Origin: Chitinophagaceae bacterium DXS
GTDB lineage: Bacteria > Bacteroidota > Bacteroidia > Chitinophagales > Chitinophagaceae
Assembly: GCA_030345135.1 (NCBI GenBank)
Contig: CP128386.1
Location: 899,129 to 963,128, forward strand
DNA length: 64,000 nucleotides
Direction of reading: 5' to 3'
The notes beneath the pieces are model-generated. The model searched no databases, had not been told where the DNA came from, and saw only the letters and a program-made list of their open reading frames with translations. Positions 44,991 through 55,140 of the stretch are shown piece after piece. Each line of letters starts with the position of its first letter. Position 1 is the stretch's first letter. The position numbers were made by a program, and so were the translations under genes.

Positions 44991-45300
44991 TTTAGAATGA
45001 TTGTATTATGGGATTTATAAGTTTGCAGCTTACGTCCGGGCAATGGCGATATGGTATTCCGTGTTTCGTCCTTCCCTGACCGAAGTTGAATAGAATTACT
45101 ACAATTTGATGATAAGTACTACAGCCGGCTAATATGCGCATAGAATAGCAACTAACCGTTCATAATATTGCCGTCTTTCTGGCGTGAGTGATCTTTAGGG
45201 ACGGTTGTGCCAGAGAGGATCACATGCATTTTAACTCGCGCGATTGTACAGGAAAGGAAGCAGAAGTTATTATTGTTGCGTGATATCGCTCTTTGTATTC
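44991..45300. other. Gene-free stretch, no recognisable features
   Basis: No gene, repeat family or convincing hairpin was seen. It is the region between two genes on the minus strand and should hold the promoter of the secreted SnoaL-like gene. Confidence 0.5.
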
Positions 45301-45576
45301 TTATGCCTCCGCTGTAGTCGGATCTATTGTATCATAAATTTTGGAGATTTTGTTGGCTGGAAAACCTCCTTTTTCAGCATGCTCAAGAATGGTTTTTTCG
45401 TCAGGTGCAATGTATACACAGTATATTTTGTCGCCGGTTACATAGCTATGTATCCATTGAATTTCAGGTCCCATAACTCTTAATACATCACATGATTTTT
45501 GAGACATGCTTGTAAGGTCTTGCTTTGAAGAGTTACCTACTCCGGGTACTTCTCGTTCAATAACAAATTTTGGCAT
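45301..45576 (-). CDS. DUF4242 (SCO4226-like) small protein
   Basis: From the ATG at 45576, 91 residues beginning MPKFVIEREVPGVGN. A longer start (TTG at 45582) adds two residues and is less likely. Family pattern: QKSCDVLRVMGPEIQWIHSYV, DKIYCVYIAPDEKTI and HAEKGGFPANKISKI. This is the DUF4242 family, whose Streptomyces member SCO4226 binds nickel. Likely a cytoplasmic ferredoxin-like dimer; function here unknown. Stands alone. Confidence 0.85.
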   Translation of the reverse strand: MPKFVIEREVPGVGNSSKQDLTSMSQKSCDVLRVMGPEIQWIHSYVTGDKIYCVYIAPDEKTILEHAEKGGFPANKISKIYDTIDPTTAEA

Positions 45577-45768
45577 ATTCAACGCTTTAAAAATGAGTAA
45601 TAAGCAGGAATTTAAATTTGAATCATTTTGTGGCCAGTACGGTATTTAATTTCTTGTGCGTTATACGTAAGTCAAATTAATTGATTTGATGGACTTTGTC
45701 AATAGGTGAGACTTTATTGAAATGAAGATTTAATGATCATGACTGCTGCAGAAAAGACATGTCTCCGG

Positions 45769-48700
45769 TTATTTCATCACTTTTTCGTCTGAAGCAACTT
45801 TTGGAGTATCTTTTGGTTCTTTAGGTTTTTTGCTGAAAACTTTTTCAAAATCCCTTGAGTAAGAGAGCCCAATTCCCTGGCGGGTTTTGCGTCCGATAGC
45901 ACTACCTCCGGTTGCAATATCAAGGGAGCTTTTGTTGAAAACAATAAATCGCAACTTACGGTCCTGAGTTATCAGCCATTGTACGGAAATGTCCGGCAAC
46001 CATTGAAAACTTCCCGTTTGAGTGGTGTTGTTTCCTACACCAAAATCAAGGCCCGTTCCAAATGATAGTATGATACGGTCGTTCAGGATCCGTTGATTTA
46101 CTTTCAGGTTAATGTTCTGCCTGTCCATGCGGGTTGTTCCTGTAGTGGCCTCGTTCTGTGTAAGAATACTTGAACTGCTGTAGGTAGATGTTGAGATATC
46201 AAACTGCAGGCTTTTATCACCTGTAATTTTAAACAATACATCGGACAATATTTTATTGGCCTGATCGGCTATCTTCTGTGAAATCGTGTTGATGCCCAGC
46301 GACGCACTTAGACCACCAAAATTGCTGTTGTTCGGTCCGGTGCCTGTTGGATAAAATGAACCGAACACAATAAGCATACTGGCCTGTTTCAGCATTTCGT
46401 TCTGATCACTTTCCAGTCTGCGTATGTACATCGCCAGTTCCTGGTTATTCTTAATGGTACTGTAATCCGGAAAGTCTATGGAGAAGTCAATATCCGGCCT
46501 GCTTAGTTTTCCCGTCAACTGCGCTATTACATAAACATCACCGCGATAACTCTGCAGGTCAGTCGTTGCGCTTGATAATATGGCAGAGTTGCTGATCAGT
46601 TCTTTCAGGCTCACATTGTTTGCAGTATATTTTGCCTCTACATTAAGGCGGGCATCGTAAGGGTCGCCTGTCCATTCAATATAATTACCCGACCCAGCCA
46701 ATAGCTCAAATGGTTTTCGGATGAATGACTGGAAGTTGAAGTTGTACAAGCCCCGTTCAATATTGTAGCGGCCTTTCATTGTCATATCTCCCTTGGATGG
46801 TACATGAATCAGCATGCGGCCATTACCTGTCGCCTGTATTACGTCACCGGTAAGTTCATCAAGAATTACATCTATCTGGGCTTTGTTGTTGGCGGTAAGA
46901 TCAAGGTCTATATTAAGCCTTGTATTTTCTTTTGCAATTAATTTTTGTTCAGTTCCGTATTGTTTAAACACAATAAAATCAGCTTCAGCACTTTCCTTAC
47001 TGGTAGTTGTAAGAATGTAGATATGTGTAGTATCATTAACCTCGCCGGTAATGCCCATTTGCATATTATCCTGCGGGCCTTTTAAGCTGAATGCTATTTT
47101 TCCGATAGCTCTTCCGTAAAAAGTGCTGTTATCCGCTTTTTTGGTATTTAATACCAGCAGTTTGTTCGACGTAATGTCAAAGTCATATCGCATGTCTTTG
47201 AATCCATGTTCATATAGTTTTCCTTTTACGGTAGCTGTTCTTTTTGCATCGTCCTTAATGGTAAACTGGCCAAAATCTATAAGACCTTCGGAAAAATTGA
47301 ACACAGCAGAGTCTATCGTATAATGCACTTTGGTATAATCAACCGTCAGGCTGCCTTCTCTTAATGCTACTTTGCCAATAAGATCGGGAGCCTGGGGATC
47401 GCCTTTTACAATAAGCTTTCCGGATGCTCTTCCTTTTACATCAGAAAATATGCCTTCAAGAAACTGGTTCAGGATGACCACACGTGCATCTTCCAGGTCA
47501 AGTGTGGTATTCAATGCATTGCCGGTAGAATCTTTCAGATCATACGAGCCTTCACCTTTTAATTTATATCCGGCATTATCTGAGCTAACGTTGAAATTAA
47601 TCAGGCCGCTTGCATTGTTTAAATGTCCTTTTACGAACACGGTGCCGATTGAGTCGTTGTTTAACCTGAACTCATCGGCCTTAATATTCGCGTCCGCTTC
47701 AAACTTGCCGAAGAAATCTCTCAGATAAACTTCGCCATTTGCAAGACCTTCCAGTGTCGGCTGCTTCATTAATAAAGGCGTAAAGTCTCCTAACACAAGG
47801 TTCTTGATCTTTACCACCAGGTTACTTGTATTGCCGCCATCTTCTTCCTGTGTTTCTACAGCAATTTCCTGGAAACCCTGGCTGAATTTTACGTTAGATG
47901 CAGAGGCAAAGCTTTTTCGGACAACTATTTCGCCTTCTTTTTCAAGATTCCATTTTTTATCATTGATAATAAATGAGGAAGGCCTGAACTTAACTCTTAC
48001 ACCATCATTGAGCGTGTACACATCTGCATTTAAACTGGCATTGTTTAATGTACTGTTAGCTTTTGTTGTAAGATGTACCACGGAATGGTCTTCAGCCGAA
48101 GCAACGGTTAAGTCTGTTCCCGGAAAATAAGTGCTGTCTGAAATATGAATGCTTCCGATATCTCCTGTAAGGGTAAGGTTCTTATAATCGCCGCGCCCGT
48201 TTACCCGGGCATTTTCAATTTTGTATTTGTCATATTGAACGAAAGGAATATCCATTCCTACATAGAACCCTGAATCCTCTGTATTTACGCCCCCGGCTAT
48301 TACCGCATTGTCCAGCCCGGTCAGTTTTGCATCGAGTATAGATGCATATTTGGCGAACTGCCGCGTTTTAAATACAACAATGAATTTTTGATTTTTCGGA
48401 ACGGTTACGGGATCATTAATTAATGACGGGTAATATTTATGCAGGAAACCCTGGAAGCTGGTTGAAAGGTCAAGAATGTTGTATTGTCCACGAACCAACA
48501 GATCAAACTCATTGCTTTGCACATGTAATATCTTTCTGTTAGCTGAATCAACAAATGCATTCAGCGTGAGCGAGTCAAAGCTCAGTTTGCTGCTGTCATG
48601 CATAAGGTTGGCGTTCAGTATTTTGGCCGTTCCTAAAAAGGCGTCGATGTTCTTTCCTTTAAAGTTAAGGTCAAATAAGCCTGTCAGCTCGAAGTGATCG

Positions 48701-50604
48701 TGCGGGGTAAAGTTGAGTTTTTGAAAGTTAGAGTTTACAAGGTCACCCAATACGTTGAAGCTCGGTTGTTCTCCGTTCAGATCTATTGCTATACTACTGG
48801 TGAAATTAAAATTGGGATCATTCGATTTGAATTCGCCATTAAACAGTTTTTTCTGGATATTACCGTTGATGATGAGATCAGAATAATTGTACCCGTTAAA
48901 CTCAAACTGCTTGAATGTTCCATCCAGCACAGTATTCAGACGTGACAGATTAAAACTTCTTCCGTTGATCTTTCCGTCGAAGGTTACTCTTCCAAAAAGA
49001 TCATTATCAATAAAACGGCCAAGATTAAACTGGCGCGTATTAACGGTTCCGGAATAGGAGGGGTCTCCTTTCCCGGGTAGTTTAATACTGATGTTAGTGT
49101 AGGCGCCGCCAAGGCTGCTGGTGATTGTGCCATTCGTTGTAAAATCATGGATGGTACCTTTATAGCTGCCGACAAAACGGATATCGCCAAGTGCCGCCAG
49201 ATCTGGCGTTTTTATATCCTGCAGCCCTTTATACAGAATAGCAGATTCATTATAATTGGTTTGAATATTGCCATCCGTAAAATTGATCTGTGTTTTATCT
49301 ATATCTGGCAGGCCGTGCATGCTAAGATGCCCACTAACGTAGGTAGCATTGCCGCTCTTTAAAAAGAGGTTTTTTACATCGAAATGGCTCACGGTTCCGT
49401 CAAATCTTCCGCTCATTAATACTTCCTTTTTCCAGTCTTTCATTTCCGGGGCAAAAAAGGCAATATCATCCGAGTGAACCAGCGAATTACGGAAACGTGC
49501 AGTCATCGTTACACTGTCAACATACTCATTCATATCCTCATTAAAGTCATCGAACCTCATCGCATAGTAATCGGTAAGGTGACTTTTGTTCGTCCTCAGA
49601 TCCATCCTGGCAAACTCCATTATTTGTGGAGTAAGCCTGAACTGTGCAGTTAACTTTTTTATTGCCAGGCCACTTCTTTCCTTTGCAGACAATTCAATTT
49701 TAGCCTTAATGGTGTCTTTAATGAACGTGAGATTATTGAAGTTGGCGTTGATGTTGCTGATCCAGATGTTGGCCGGCTCAAAATATCCGGGAGTTACTGG
49801 CCTCCCGGGCTGTTCGATGGCTATATATCCGTTGGTGAGTTTTAATTTTTTTGCGCTAACAGAAATATCACCTTCATTAAAATACATCCCGGTGTCAATT
49901 TGTTTTTTGGGGCGAAGGCTGTCTGGTCTTAATCCTTCAAAATCGTACAGGGCAAAATATGGTTTATCGAGTTCTACTTCGTTAAAGGAGAAAATACTTT
50001 TCTCCATGTCCATTTTCTCGGCATCCATTACCATGCTGCCTATTTTAACTAGCATACGTTGCCCTATCCACTTGTCATTATAGAGGAAAGAGACATTCTT
50101 TAAGTCAACTTTTTTGATGTCGAAAACGGTGCCTTTGGAAGAATCTGCAGCAGTAGCAGGTTTAGACCCGGTCACCTTAGCAGAAAGCTGGCTTGTATCT
50201 TTTCCTGAAAAATGGTCCGCTATAAACTGGTAGTTCCAGGTTTTTGTAGTGCGTTGCAGTTTAATGTTCGCATCTTCCAGCCCTACATATTTAAAGTCTG
50301 CAGTTCTCTTAAAAAAGAACCAGTCAGTTATTCTTATCTTAAGCTTGCCGGCGTAAAGAAGCGTGTCTTTTTTTTCATCCCGGATAAGCGTTCCCTCAAG
50401 GTTGGCGCGATTAAAAAGCGAAAGGCTTACGTGTTGAACGCTGACTTCCGTATTCAGATCTTTGGATAAACGTTTGGTAACTTTACCTAATATGTAGTTC
50501 TGTACTGTTTCGGTTTGAATAAGCAGCCATACCAGCAGTAAAAATGCCAGTAAAATCAAGAGCGAACGACCCAATATCCTCAGAGATTTCTTAACTATTT
50601 TCAT
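45769..50604 (-). CDS. TamB-domain translocation/assembly protein
   Basis: 1611 residues. A short basic cytoplasmic start and one membrane helix (about 10-30, SLLILLAFLLLVWLLIQTE) lead into a long beta-repeat periplasmic region with AsmA/TamB-like patterns. The C-terminal ~400 residues carry the conserved TamB domain (GRMLIHVPSKGDMTMKGRYN, RPDIDFSIDFPDY, then a Ser/Thr-rich end with beta strands). In Bacteroidota these proteins connect the inner and outer membrane and are thought to transport phospholipids or help assemble outer-membrane proteins. No TamA/Omp85 gene is adjacent. Alone in its transcript; a terminator from the upstream gene lies about 115 bases before its start. Confidence 0.9.
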   Translation of the reverse strand: MKIVKKSLRILGRSLLILLAFLLLVWLLIQTETVQNYILGKVTKRLSKDLNTEVSVQHVSLSLFNRANLEGTLIRDEKKDTLLYAGKLKIRITDWFFFKRTADFKYVGLEDANIKLQRTTKTWNYQFIADHFSGKDTSQLSAKVTGSKPATAADSSKGTVFDIKKVDLKNVSFLYNDKWIGQRMLVKIGSMVMDAEKMDMEKSIFSFNEVELDKPYFALYDFEGLRPDSLRPKKQIDTGMYFNEGDISVSAKKLKLTNGYIAIEQPGRPVTPGYFEPANIWISNINANFNNLTFIKDTIKAKIELSAKERSGLAIKKLTAQFRLTPQIMEFARMDLRTNKSHLTDYYAMRFDDFNEDMNEYVDSVTMTARFRNSLVHSDDIAFFAPEMKDWKKEVLMSGRFDGTVSHFDVKNLFLKSGNATYVSGHLSMHGLPDIDKTQINFTDGNIQTNYNESAILYKGLQDIKTPDLAALGDIRFVGSYKGTIHDFTTNGTITSSLGGAYTNISIKLPGKGDPSYSGTVNTRQFNLGRFIDNDLFGRVTFDGKINGRSFNLSRLNTVLDGTFKQFEFNGYNYSDLIINGNIQKKLFNGEFKSNDPNFNFTSSIAIDLNGEQPSFNVLGDLVNSNFQKLNFTPHDHFELTGLFDLNFKGKNIDAFLGTAKILNANLMHDSSKLSFDSLTLNAFVDSANRKILHVQSNEFDLLVRGQYNILDLSTSFQGFLHKYYPSLINDPVTVPKNQKFIVVFKTRQFAKYASILDAKLTGLDNAVIAGGVNTEDSGFYVGMDIPFVQYDKYKIENARVNGRGDYKNLTLTGDIGSIHISDSTYFPGTDLTVASAEDHSVVHLTTKANSTLNNASLNADVYTLNDGVRVKFRPSSFIINDKKWNLEKEGEIVVRKSFASASNVKFSQGFQEIAVETQEEDGGNTSNLVVKIKNLVLGDFTPLLMKQPTLEGLANGEVYLRDFFGKFEADANIKADEFRLNNDSIGTVFVKGHLNNASGLINFNVSSDNAGYKLKGEGSYDLKDSTGNALNTTLDLEDARVVILNQFLEGIFSDVKGRASGKLIVKGDPQAPDLIGKVALREGSLTVDYTKVHYTIDSAVFNFSEGLIDFGQFTIKDDAKRTATVKGKLYEHGFKDMRYDFDITSNKLLVLNTKKADNSTFYGRAIGKIAFSLKGPQDNMQMGITGEVNDTTHIYILTTTSKESAEADFIVFKQYGTEQKLIAKENTRLNIDLDLTANNKAQIDVILDELTGDVIQATGNGRMLIHVPSKGDMTMKGRYNIERGLYNFNFQSFIRKPFELLAGSGNYIEWTGDPYDARLNVEAKYTANNVSLKELISNSAILSSATTDLQSYRGDVYVIAQLTGKLSRPDIDFSIDFPDYSTIKNNQELAMYIRRLESDQNEMLKQASMLIVFGSFYPTGTGPNNSNFGGLSASLGINTISQKIADQANKILSDVLFKITGDKSLQFDISTSTYSSSSILTQNEATTGTTRMDRQNINLKVNQRILNDRIILSFGTGLDFGVGNNTTQTGSFQWLPDISVQWLITQDRKLRFIVFNKSSLDIATGGSAIGRKTRQGIGLSYSRDFEKVFSKKPKEPKDTPKVASDEKVMK

Positions 50605-51013
50605 TCCTCAAAACAGCACACTAATTAAGGTGGCAAGATAATTCTAAAAATTTGAACGGTAAGTTTATTTGTAGAGGTGTTTCAAATATTAGGAAGAGTT
50701 TTATGTGAGATAAAAAAGGGCCGCATATTTTGTATGATATGCGGCCGGATATATAATAGAGGAGTCTGTCGTTGATTTGCCAGTTTTTATAAATCGCTTC
50801 TATACAACTAGTGAATAGTGAATAGTCAATGGTGAAGGGCACAAACTGGCTGAGTAAATATATGCAGCTCTAGCCATGACGGACCTCCGGCGTAACTTCT
50901 TGTACGTCCTTATATACCTTATACGGTTCAAAAAACTTCGCTTCGGTCAGCTTTAGGCTTTAAGCTTTATCAGTTGTTTACAAAGAAACGTTGGCGCGGC
51001 CAACATCCTACTT
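50605..51013. other. Gene-free stretch with a terminator and word repeats
   Basis: Contains the terminator at 50711-50746 and a short AAAGC-type word cluster (AGGCTTTAAGC) at about 50947-50967. The rest is unremarkable. Confidence 0.5.
50711..50746 (-). terminator. Intrinsic terminator downstream of the PLP-enzyme gene
   Basis: On the minus strand, GGCCGCATAT pairs with ATATGCGGCC (10 bp perfect, 50719-50728 and 50737-50746), followed by a run of six T. It should end the transcript coming from 51014 before the TamB gene. Confidence 0.85.
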
Positions 51014-51991
51014 CTATAGTATCTTATTCAAACAGCTTGCCAGTTTTTCCAGATCACCGGGAGTATGCAACGCATTTAACACAATGCGTTGAATTTTTTT
51101 TCCGTTCGGATCCGGATAGGCGAAGGATGAGATAATTACTCCTTCTTCGGCCAGTGCCAGCTCATTGACAGACGATGGAAGAATAAAAATGGGAAGCCCG
51201 TTTGGAGAGCTGATCCTGGCAGTATCTCCGATCAACGATCGAAAATGCCTGATGTTCTGATCAAGCTTTTTTCGCCGTGACGCATACAACTCCTGTGCGT
51301 GTATAAACGCATATAAAAACGCCGGCGAAGGTGCAGTTGCGGCTGTATATTCCGGCATGTCCCTGAGTTTGGAGGCAACTTCTTTTGAGCAGCTTATTGC
51401 CCCTGCTATAATATTACAGGCTTTTGACAGGGAATAAGTGATCAGGCCCTTGTCTTTCGCAAATGGAAGGGATGATGCAATTCCTTCACCATTGGCACCC
51501 AGCAGGCCAAATCCGTGCGAGTCATCTACAATGTAGAAATCTGTTTGGGGCTTGAAAAAAGAAAAATTATTGACGGTGGCGTCCAGGATATTGACTGAAT
51601 CTGTTGCAACAATATTTCCTTTTGAGGGCTGTAAATTGCCAAACCTTGGCCTGATTGCCGGATGGGCATTGGCTGGATATTGCAATTGTTGCTGCCAAAG
51701 CTCTGTAGAGAGTTTGCCAGCGATAAATCCGGATGACACCAGCACCGTTTCTGCAAAGCCGGTGATGGAAGAAAGCAGCTGTTCGCATTCTTCAAACAAG
51801 GCCAGCCTGGTATTGGAAATACGGGAAGAAGGAAAAAGTGGCCCGAATTTGCGCAGCCCTTCCTGGAGTAGTGCATTAAATTCAGGTACATGGCTCATTC
51901 CGAGATAGCTGTACCCGGAGAAAAATAAATATTCCTTTCCATTGCTAACGGCTGTGCGGCCGGGCTGTTCTTCAAAAATGAAAGTGTGCAT
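51014..51991 (-). CDS. Short oxoamine-synthase-like PLP-dependent enzyme
   Basis: 325 residues of the fold-type I aminotransferase family, closest in motif to the alpha-oxoamine synthase/KBL-BioF group. Motifs: FFSGYSYLGM, SRISNTRLALFEECEQLLSS, DDSHGFGLLG (the Asp/His pair that holds the cofactor) and YSLSKACN with the Schiff-base lysine. Proteins of this family are usually about 390-400 residues; the N-terminal helix-rich 50 residues and part of the centre are missing. It could be a shortened family member with its own substrate rather than 8-amino-7-oxononanoate synthase; no other biotin gene is near. Lies downstream of the HAD gene in the same direction (71-base gap). Confidence 0.7.
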   Translation of the reverse strand: MHTFIFEEQPGRTAVSNGKEYLFFSGYSYLGMSHVPEFNALLQEGLRKFGPLFPSSRISNTRLALFEECEQLLSSITGFAETVLVSSGFIAGKLSTELWQQQLQYPANAHPAIRPRFGNLQPSKGNIVATDSVNILDATVNNFSFFKPQTDFYIVDDSHGFGLLGANGEGIASSLPFAKDKGLITYSLSKACNIIAGAISCSKEVASKLRDMPEYTAATAPSPAFLYAFIHAQELYASRRKKLDQNIRHFRSLIGDTARISSPNGLPIFILPSSVNELALAEEGVIISSFAYPDPNGKKIQRIVLNALHTPGDLEKLASCLNKIL

Positions 51992-52062
51992 TAGAAATTA
52001 AAAATTCAAGGTCAAAAGGTAAAGTGGTGTTAGATCGTATAATCCGCGAGTGGACAGGCTGG

Positions 52063-52719
52063 CTAATTTAACAGCAATTTGATTTGAGCCAGTGTAATAT
52101 CCCGGTAGTCGTTGATAATAAGATCGGCTTCTCCCAGGTCTTCACGCGCATGTGTGGTGGAAAGTGCCACAACTCTCATCCCCGCGCCTTTTGCAGCCTT
52201 GATACCGGCAATGGCGTCTTCAAAGGCTACACATTTTGCCGGATCTGCTTTTACGAGTTCCGCCGCTTTCAGGTAAATTTCCGGATTGGGTTTACCCCTG
52301 GTGATATATGTTGAGTCGACTACTACTTCAAAATAATGCCGCATAGACAACCTGTCGAATGCAAACTGGATATTTACTGGCAGCCCCGATGTAGCTACGG
52401 CCATCGGAATGTTTTCTGCCGAAATAGATTGAAGCAGATCCATGAGCCCGGATATGGGTGCAATATGCGGTTCATACAATTTGCGATACAACGATTCTTT
52501 TTGATCAATATAATCCGCAAGTTCTTCGGTTGTCAGCTTGCGGCTAAATATGTCTTCAAATATTTCCCTGTTGACTTTCCCATTCATATTTTTTTTGTAG
52601 TGCTCCATGGTAAGTTCACGGCCAAGACCCCTGTAAAATTCCTGCCATGCCATAATATGATAGGGATTGTTGTCAATAAGCGTTCCATCCATGTCAAAAA
52701 TGATTGCTTGCGGTTTCAT
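52063..52719 (-). CDS. HAD-superfamily phosphatase/phosphoglucomutase-like
   Basis: 218 residues. Haloacid-dehalogenase motifs: I (FDMDGTLID, nucleophile Asp9 and acid Asp11), II (AVATSGLPVN), III (GKPNPEIYLKA, lysine) and IV (CVAFEDAIAGIKAAKGAGM). The cap inserted after motif I is helical, as in beta-phosphoglucomutase and related sugar phosphatases. The substrate is probably a small phosphorylated sugar. Its start is 2 bases from the stop of the upstream DUF1572 gene, so the two are one transcript. Confidence 0.9.
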   Translation of the reverse strand: MKPQAIIFDMDGTLIDNNPYHIMAWQEFYRGLGRELTMEHYKKNMNGKVNREIFEDIFSRKLTTEELADYIDQKESLYRKLYEPHIAPISGLMDLLQSISAENIPMAVATSGLPVNIQFAFDRLSMRHYFEVVVDSTYITRGKPNPEIYLKAAELVKADPAKCVAFEDAIAGIKAAKGAGMRVVALSTTHAREDLGEADLIINDYRDITLAQIKLLLN

Positions 52720-52721
52720 GG

Positions 52722-53219
52722 CTATTTTTTAGTTTTTGGAATACTTAATGATTGCCAGTGCTGATCCTTCAGCATTTTGCCAATCATTACTATTTGGCCT
52801 ACGTGATAGGCATAATGTGCCAGTTGTCTCAAAAATGCATCAAATGCAAATAACGGTTCAGACCTTATGTAGACGGTATTCATCAACTCTTCAGGCTTAA
52901 TATCTGCAATTGCTTTAAACACGCAGTTCCAACCGGTCTGCCAAAAGTCAAGCAGATCTTTTGTTGTCGTATCTGACGCTTCAAATTCGGCATCGCGCTT
53001 CCGCCATTGTTTTTCGCCATCTTCTGTAAGAAAATTGGTAAACCTGCTCATCATGTTGCCGTACATGTGTTGTATAATAATGGCTATGCTGTTGCTCTCT
53101 TCTGAAGGCTTGAAGTAGAAGTCATTTTCTTCCAACTGCTTAAACGTTTCGTCGCCCAGGTTTTTGTAAGATCTGAATCTTTTCTCAAGGTCGGTTAGAA
53201 AGTTTTGTTCGAATTGCAT
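52722..53219 (-). CDS. DUF1572 (DinB-like) protein
   Basis: 165 residues, helical, of the DinB-like superfamily, DUF1572 type: LEKRFRSYKNLGDETFKQLEENDFYFKPSEESNSIAIIIQHMYGNMMSRF (in parts) and FDAFLRQLAHYAYHVGQIVMIGKML, with metal-binding histidines in IIQHM, LAHYAYHVG. Function is not established in this family; related proteins are bacillithiol- or metal-dependent. First gene of a DUF1572-HAD transcript. Confidence 0.85.
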   Translation of the reverse strand: MQFEQNFLTDLEKRFRSYKNLGDETFKQLEENDFYFKPSEESNSIAIIIQHMYGNMMSRFTNFLTEDGEKQWRKRDAEFEASDTTTKDLLDFWQTGWNCVFKAIADIKPEELMNTVYIRSEPLFAFDAFLRQLAHYAYHVGQIVMIGKMLKDQHWQSLSIPKTKK

Positions 53220-53424
53220 GGTGGTGTATTTAGCCGTCAGCTATCAGCTTTCAGGCGATGAGTTATTTTATAGTCTAATTAAAAGCCAGTCTTCTAGTTC
53301 ATATTATATGTCAATCAGTCATTTGAAACATTATGGTCTCCAATATCAGACATCCAAACATCAGACATCAGCGATCTCTGGTTTTCGGCTTTAAGCTTTA
53401 AGCTTTGAGCTTTACGCTTTCAGC

Positions 53425-55140
53425 TCAAAACCCCGCCACACTATCATCGCCTCTTTTATCCGCTGCTGTTTCCAGCTTGCCGCCGTTTATTTTAATGAGT
53501 TCTGTCCGGCCAATTGCGCCACGCTGCTCGATCGTATAACCCATTTGTTTCAATGCCTCACTGGTTGATGTTAAAAAAGTCTTTTCAATATATACGACAT
53601 CAGGCAGCCACTGGTGATGAAATTTTGGTTTGTTTACAGCATCTTCAGCATTCATGGAGAAATCAACCACATTCACAATACTTTGAAAAACTGAAGTAGG
53701 AATTGTTGTTCCCCCGGGCGTGCCTACCACAACAAAAGGCTTATTGTCCTTTAGCAGCAAAGTGGGCGTCATGGAACTTAGCATGCGTTTGCCCGGCTGA
53801 ATGGCGTTCGCTTCTCCGCCTATTGCGCCGTACATATTGGGGACGCCAGGTTTTATACTGAAGTCATCCATTTCATCATTCAGCAAAAAGCCGGCGCCAC
53901 CAACCACGGTTTTGCTGCCATAGCCATTGTTAAGGGTAGTTGTAACAGCAACCATGTTGCCTTCTGCATCCATAATGCTTAAATGAGTTGTCTCCTCACT
54001 TTCTTTCAAAATGCCGTAGCTGATATTGGTGCTTTTTCCCGCTTTATCAACTGCATAGTCCTGCATCCGTTGTGTAAGGTAGGTATCACTCATCAGCATC
54101 TTTGCCGGCACTTTCCAAAAATCGGGATCTCCCATGTATTGAGCTCTGTCTGCATAAGCGCGACGTTCAACTTCTACCATTAATTGCACCGCTTTGGGCG
54201 ATTGAAATCCATATTCATTCAAAGGAAATTTTTCAGCCATTTTCAGCATTTGAGCAAGCAGTATTCCGCCGCTGCTGGGGGGAGCAAAGCTCACAACCTC
54301 AACTCCGCGGTAGCTGAATGTTACCGGCTTTCTTTCTTTCGCTGAATAGTCTTTCAGGTCTTGCAAGGTTATTAAGCCATTTCCCCGTTCCATTTCGTTT
54401 ACAATTAATTCCGCAGTCAGCCCTTCGTAAAAACCTTTTTGGCCATTGTCTCTAATGCGCTTCAACGTTTCGGCAAGATCCTTTTGAATTAAAGTATCTC
54501 CGGCTTTCCATTCACCATCTTTAATAAAAGCAGAGCGTTTGGTGCTATACTTAATAAAGTCAGCTTTATTACCGTTCAGGGATCTGGCCTCATGTTCGGT
54601 AATTACAAAACCGTACTCAGCAAGATCGATGGCTGGCTGTATCAATGTTTTGAATGGAAGTTTTGCATAAGGAAAGGTTGCAAAAAGTCCTGCGACAGTC
54701 CCCGGAACGCCGGAGGACAAATGACCGTTTTGAGAAAGCGTGGTCTGAGCCGTTCCTTCTTTATCAAGATACATATCGCGACTGGCACTGGCAGGTGCTT
54801 TCTCACGGTAATCAAGCCCGATCAAATTTCCATCCTTTTTTCTGGCCAATAAAAATCCGCCGCCACCAAGATTACCGGCACCGGGGTAAACAACTGCCAA
54901 AGCAAGTTGTGTTGCTATTGCGGCATCAAAGGCATTTCCCCCTTGTTGCATAATTGCAGCCCCAACCATACTGGCTAACGGATGTGCACTTGCGACGGAA
55001 GCTTTGTTGAAAGTTGCAGTTTTGGTAATCGTGTATTTATACGGGTCGACTTTATTTCCTGCTCCAACCAGCGGTTGCTGCGCTGTTATTGATTGTAATA
55101 AAGTGGTTAGTGAAATTAGTAGTAGCGTGTTCTTCTTCAT
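53425..55140 (-). CDS. ggt: Gamma-glutamyltransferase
   Basis: 571 residues with a signal peptide (about 1-20), periplasmic. It cleaves and transfers the gamma-glutamyl group of glutathione or related compounds. The enzyme matures by self-cleavage before the nucleophile threonine; here that is Thr384 in SEETTHLSIMD. Other family motifs: GAAIMQQGGNAFDAAIATQLALAVVYPGAGNLGGGGF (in parts), FAPPSSGG, and in the small subunit TTTLNNGYGS, MLSSMTPT and GTPGGTTIPTSVFQ. Length and layout are standard. Alone in its transcript, with repeats on both sides. Confidence 0.95.
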   Translation of the reverse strand: MKKNTLLLISLTTLLQSITAQQPLVGAGNKVDPYKYTITKTATFNKASVASAHPLASMVGAAIMQQGGNAFDAAIATQLALAVVYPGAGNLGGGGFLLARKKDGNLIGLDYREKAPASASRDMYLDKEGTAQTTLSQNGHLSSGVPGTVAGLFATFPYAKLPFKTLIQPAIDLAEYGFVITEHEARSLNGNKADFIKYSTKRSAFIKDGEWKAGDTLIQKDLAETLKRIRDNGQKGFYEGLTAELIVNEMERGNGLITLQDLKDYSAKERKPVTFSYRGVEVVSFAPPSSGGILLAQMLKMAEKFPLNEYGFQSPKAVQLMVEVERRAYADRAQYMGDPDFWKVPAKMLMSDTYLTQRMQDYAVDKAGKSTNISYGILKESEETTHLSIMDAEGNMVAVTTTLNNGYGSKTVVGGAGFLLNDEMDDFSIKPGVPNMYGAIGGEANAIQPGKRMLSSMTPTLLLKDNKPFVVVGTPGGTTIPTSVFQSIVNVVDFSMNAEDAVNKPKFHHQWLPDVVYIEKTFLTSTSEALKQMGYTIEQRGAIGRTELIKINGGKLETAADKRGDDSVAGF

